NCBI GenBank assembly: GCA_024276395.1
Contig: JAJRXH010000355.1
Coordinates: 1 to 5,782, forward strand
Length of the DNA: 5,782 nucleotides
Direction of reading: 5' to 3'
Origin: an archaeon
Lineage (GTDB): Archaea; Asgardarchaeota; Heimdallarchaeia; Hodarchaeales; S146-22
The notes under the pieces are model-generated. The model made no database searches. It worked only from the letters and a program-made list of their open reading frames with translations, and had not been told where the DNA came from. This document shows positions 5,530-5,782 of this stretch, in pieces; the stretch's first letter is position 1; each line of letters starts with the position of its first letter. The position numbers and the translations under genes are program-made.

Positions 5530-5782
5530 TTGGCAGTAGAAATTGTAAATGAAGATCATCATGCTCCAATTTCTGGAAAAAGAGACCGTTCTCAAGTAGG
5601 TGTTATAAAAGAGGCAAGCTTGGCTGCAATGTACTCGGCAGTTGCCATAGCTAGTTCCCTGGTCGTTGTAACCATACCAAATTTAGAGACAATCACCTTG
5701 TTTATTTTTCTGGTATCCTATCGACACGGTTTTTGGCGCGGGCTTAACATGACCATCCTCACTCTCATTCTTTATGAGTTCA
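5530..5782 (+). CDS. Probable ECF-transporter S component (substrate-binding membrane subunit), 3' end cut by window edge
   Basis: 84 residues are visible before the right edge. A polar N-terminus of about 28 residues precedes a hydrophobic helix (about 29-48) carrying A33-M-Y-S-A37, an AxxxA motif like the one through which helix 1 of S components contacts the EcfT subunit. Then comes IPNLETITLFIFLVSYRHGF (49-68), which fits the S-component pattern of P-N-x-E-x-[IV]-T, a short helix, then a G-Y-x-x-G-type turn, and a further helix begins (70-84). S components bind a vitamin or cofactor precursor in the membrane and hand it to the shared EcfT/ATPase module; no EcfA or EcfT gene is in view. 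The substrate is unknown. The frame has no ATG or GTG before residue 34, so a TTG start is likely: 5530 (GGGA 6 nt upstream) or 5518 (AGGA 4 nt upstream); a stop at 5479-5481 bounds it. Confidence 0.72.
   Translation, partial: MAVEIVNEDHHAPISGKRDRSQVGVIKEASLAAMYSAVAIASSLVVVTIPNLETITLFIFLVSYRHGFWRGLNMTILTLILYEF

Noticed and set aside
1..5782. CRISPR array, transposase, integrase, toxin-antitoxin or phage genes
   Set aside because: No regularly spaced repeats, no terminal inverted repeats with target duplications, and no protein with such domains was seen on either strand.

Overview
The window reads as chromosomal DNA from an AT-rich archaeon. The pointers are a tungsten/molybdopterin aldehyde:ferredoxin oxidoreductase, T-run terminators without stable GC hairpins, TATA-like boxes about 45-60 nt ahead of starts, ribosome sites built on GAGGT/GGTGA, and probable TTG starts. 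The gene mix would suit a Heimdall-type Asgard lineage, but that placement is only an impression: no ribosomal or universal marker gene is present and no search could be run. A bacterial source is less likely but not excluded.

Layout: all six protein genes lie on the + strand. (1) 1-1351 is the C-terminal three quarters of an aldehyde:ferredoxin oxidoreductase, cut by the left edge. (2) 1431-2246 encodes a 271-aa protein with the outline of a class I SAM methyltransferase, but without the glycine-rich SAM-binding loop. (3) 2350-3522 encodes an unrecognised multi-pass membrane protein with strongly acidic tails at both ends. A 188-nt gap follows, with a T-rich terminator, an 11-bp hairpin and a TATA-like box. 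(4) 3711-4988 encodes a 12-helix Major Facilitator Superfamily transporter, most likely starting at TTG. A 137-nt gap follows with a T-run and a possible very short ORF. (5) 5126-5386 encodes a small basic protein that I do not recognise. A 143-nt gap follows that is rich in dyad symmetry. (6) 5530 to the right edge is the N-terminal part of a probable ECF-transporter S component (vitamin or micronutrient uptake).

Gaps of 79-188 nt, most with their own T-runs or TATA-like boxes, suggest separately transcribed genes rather than one operon. No common pathway is evident. The set combines redox metabolism (AOR), two transporter-type genes and three uncharacterised proteins. I do not see a defence system, CRISPR array, mobile element or RNA gene. 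The best leads are the methyltransferase-like protein without its cofactor loop, the palindrome beside the likely promoter of the ECF S-component gene, and alternative pairings of a repeated AAGAGGCAA-type motif upstream of the transporter gene.
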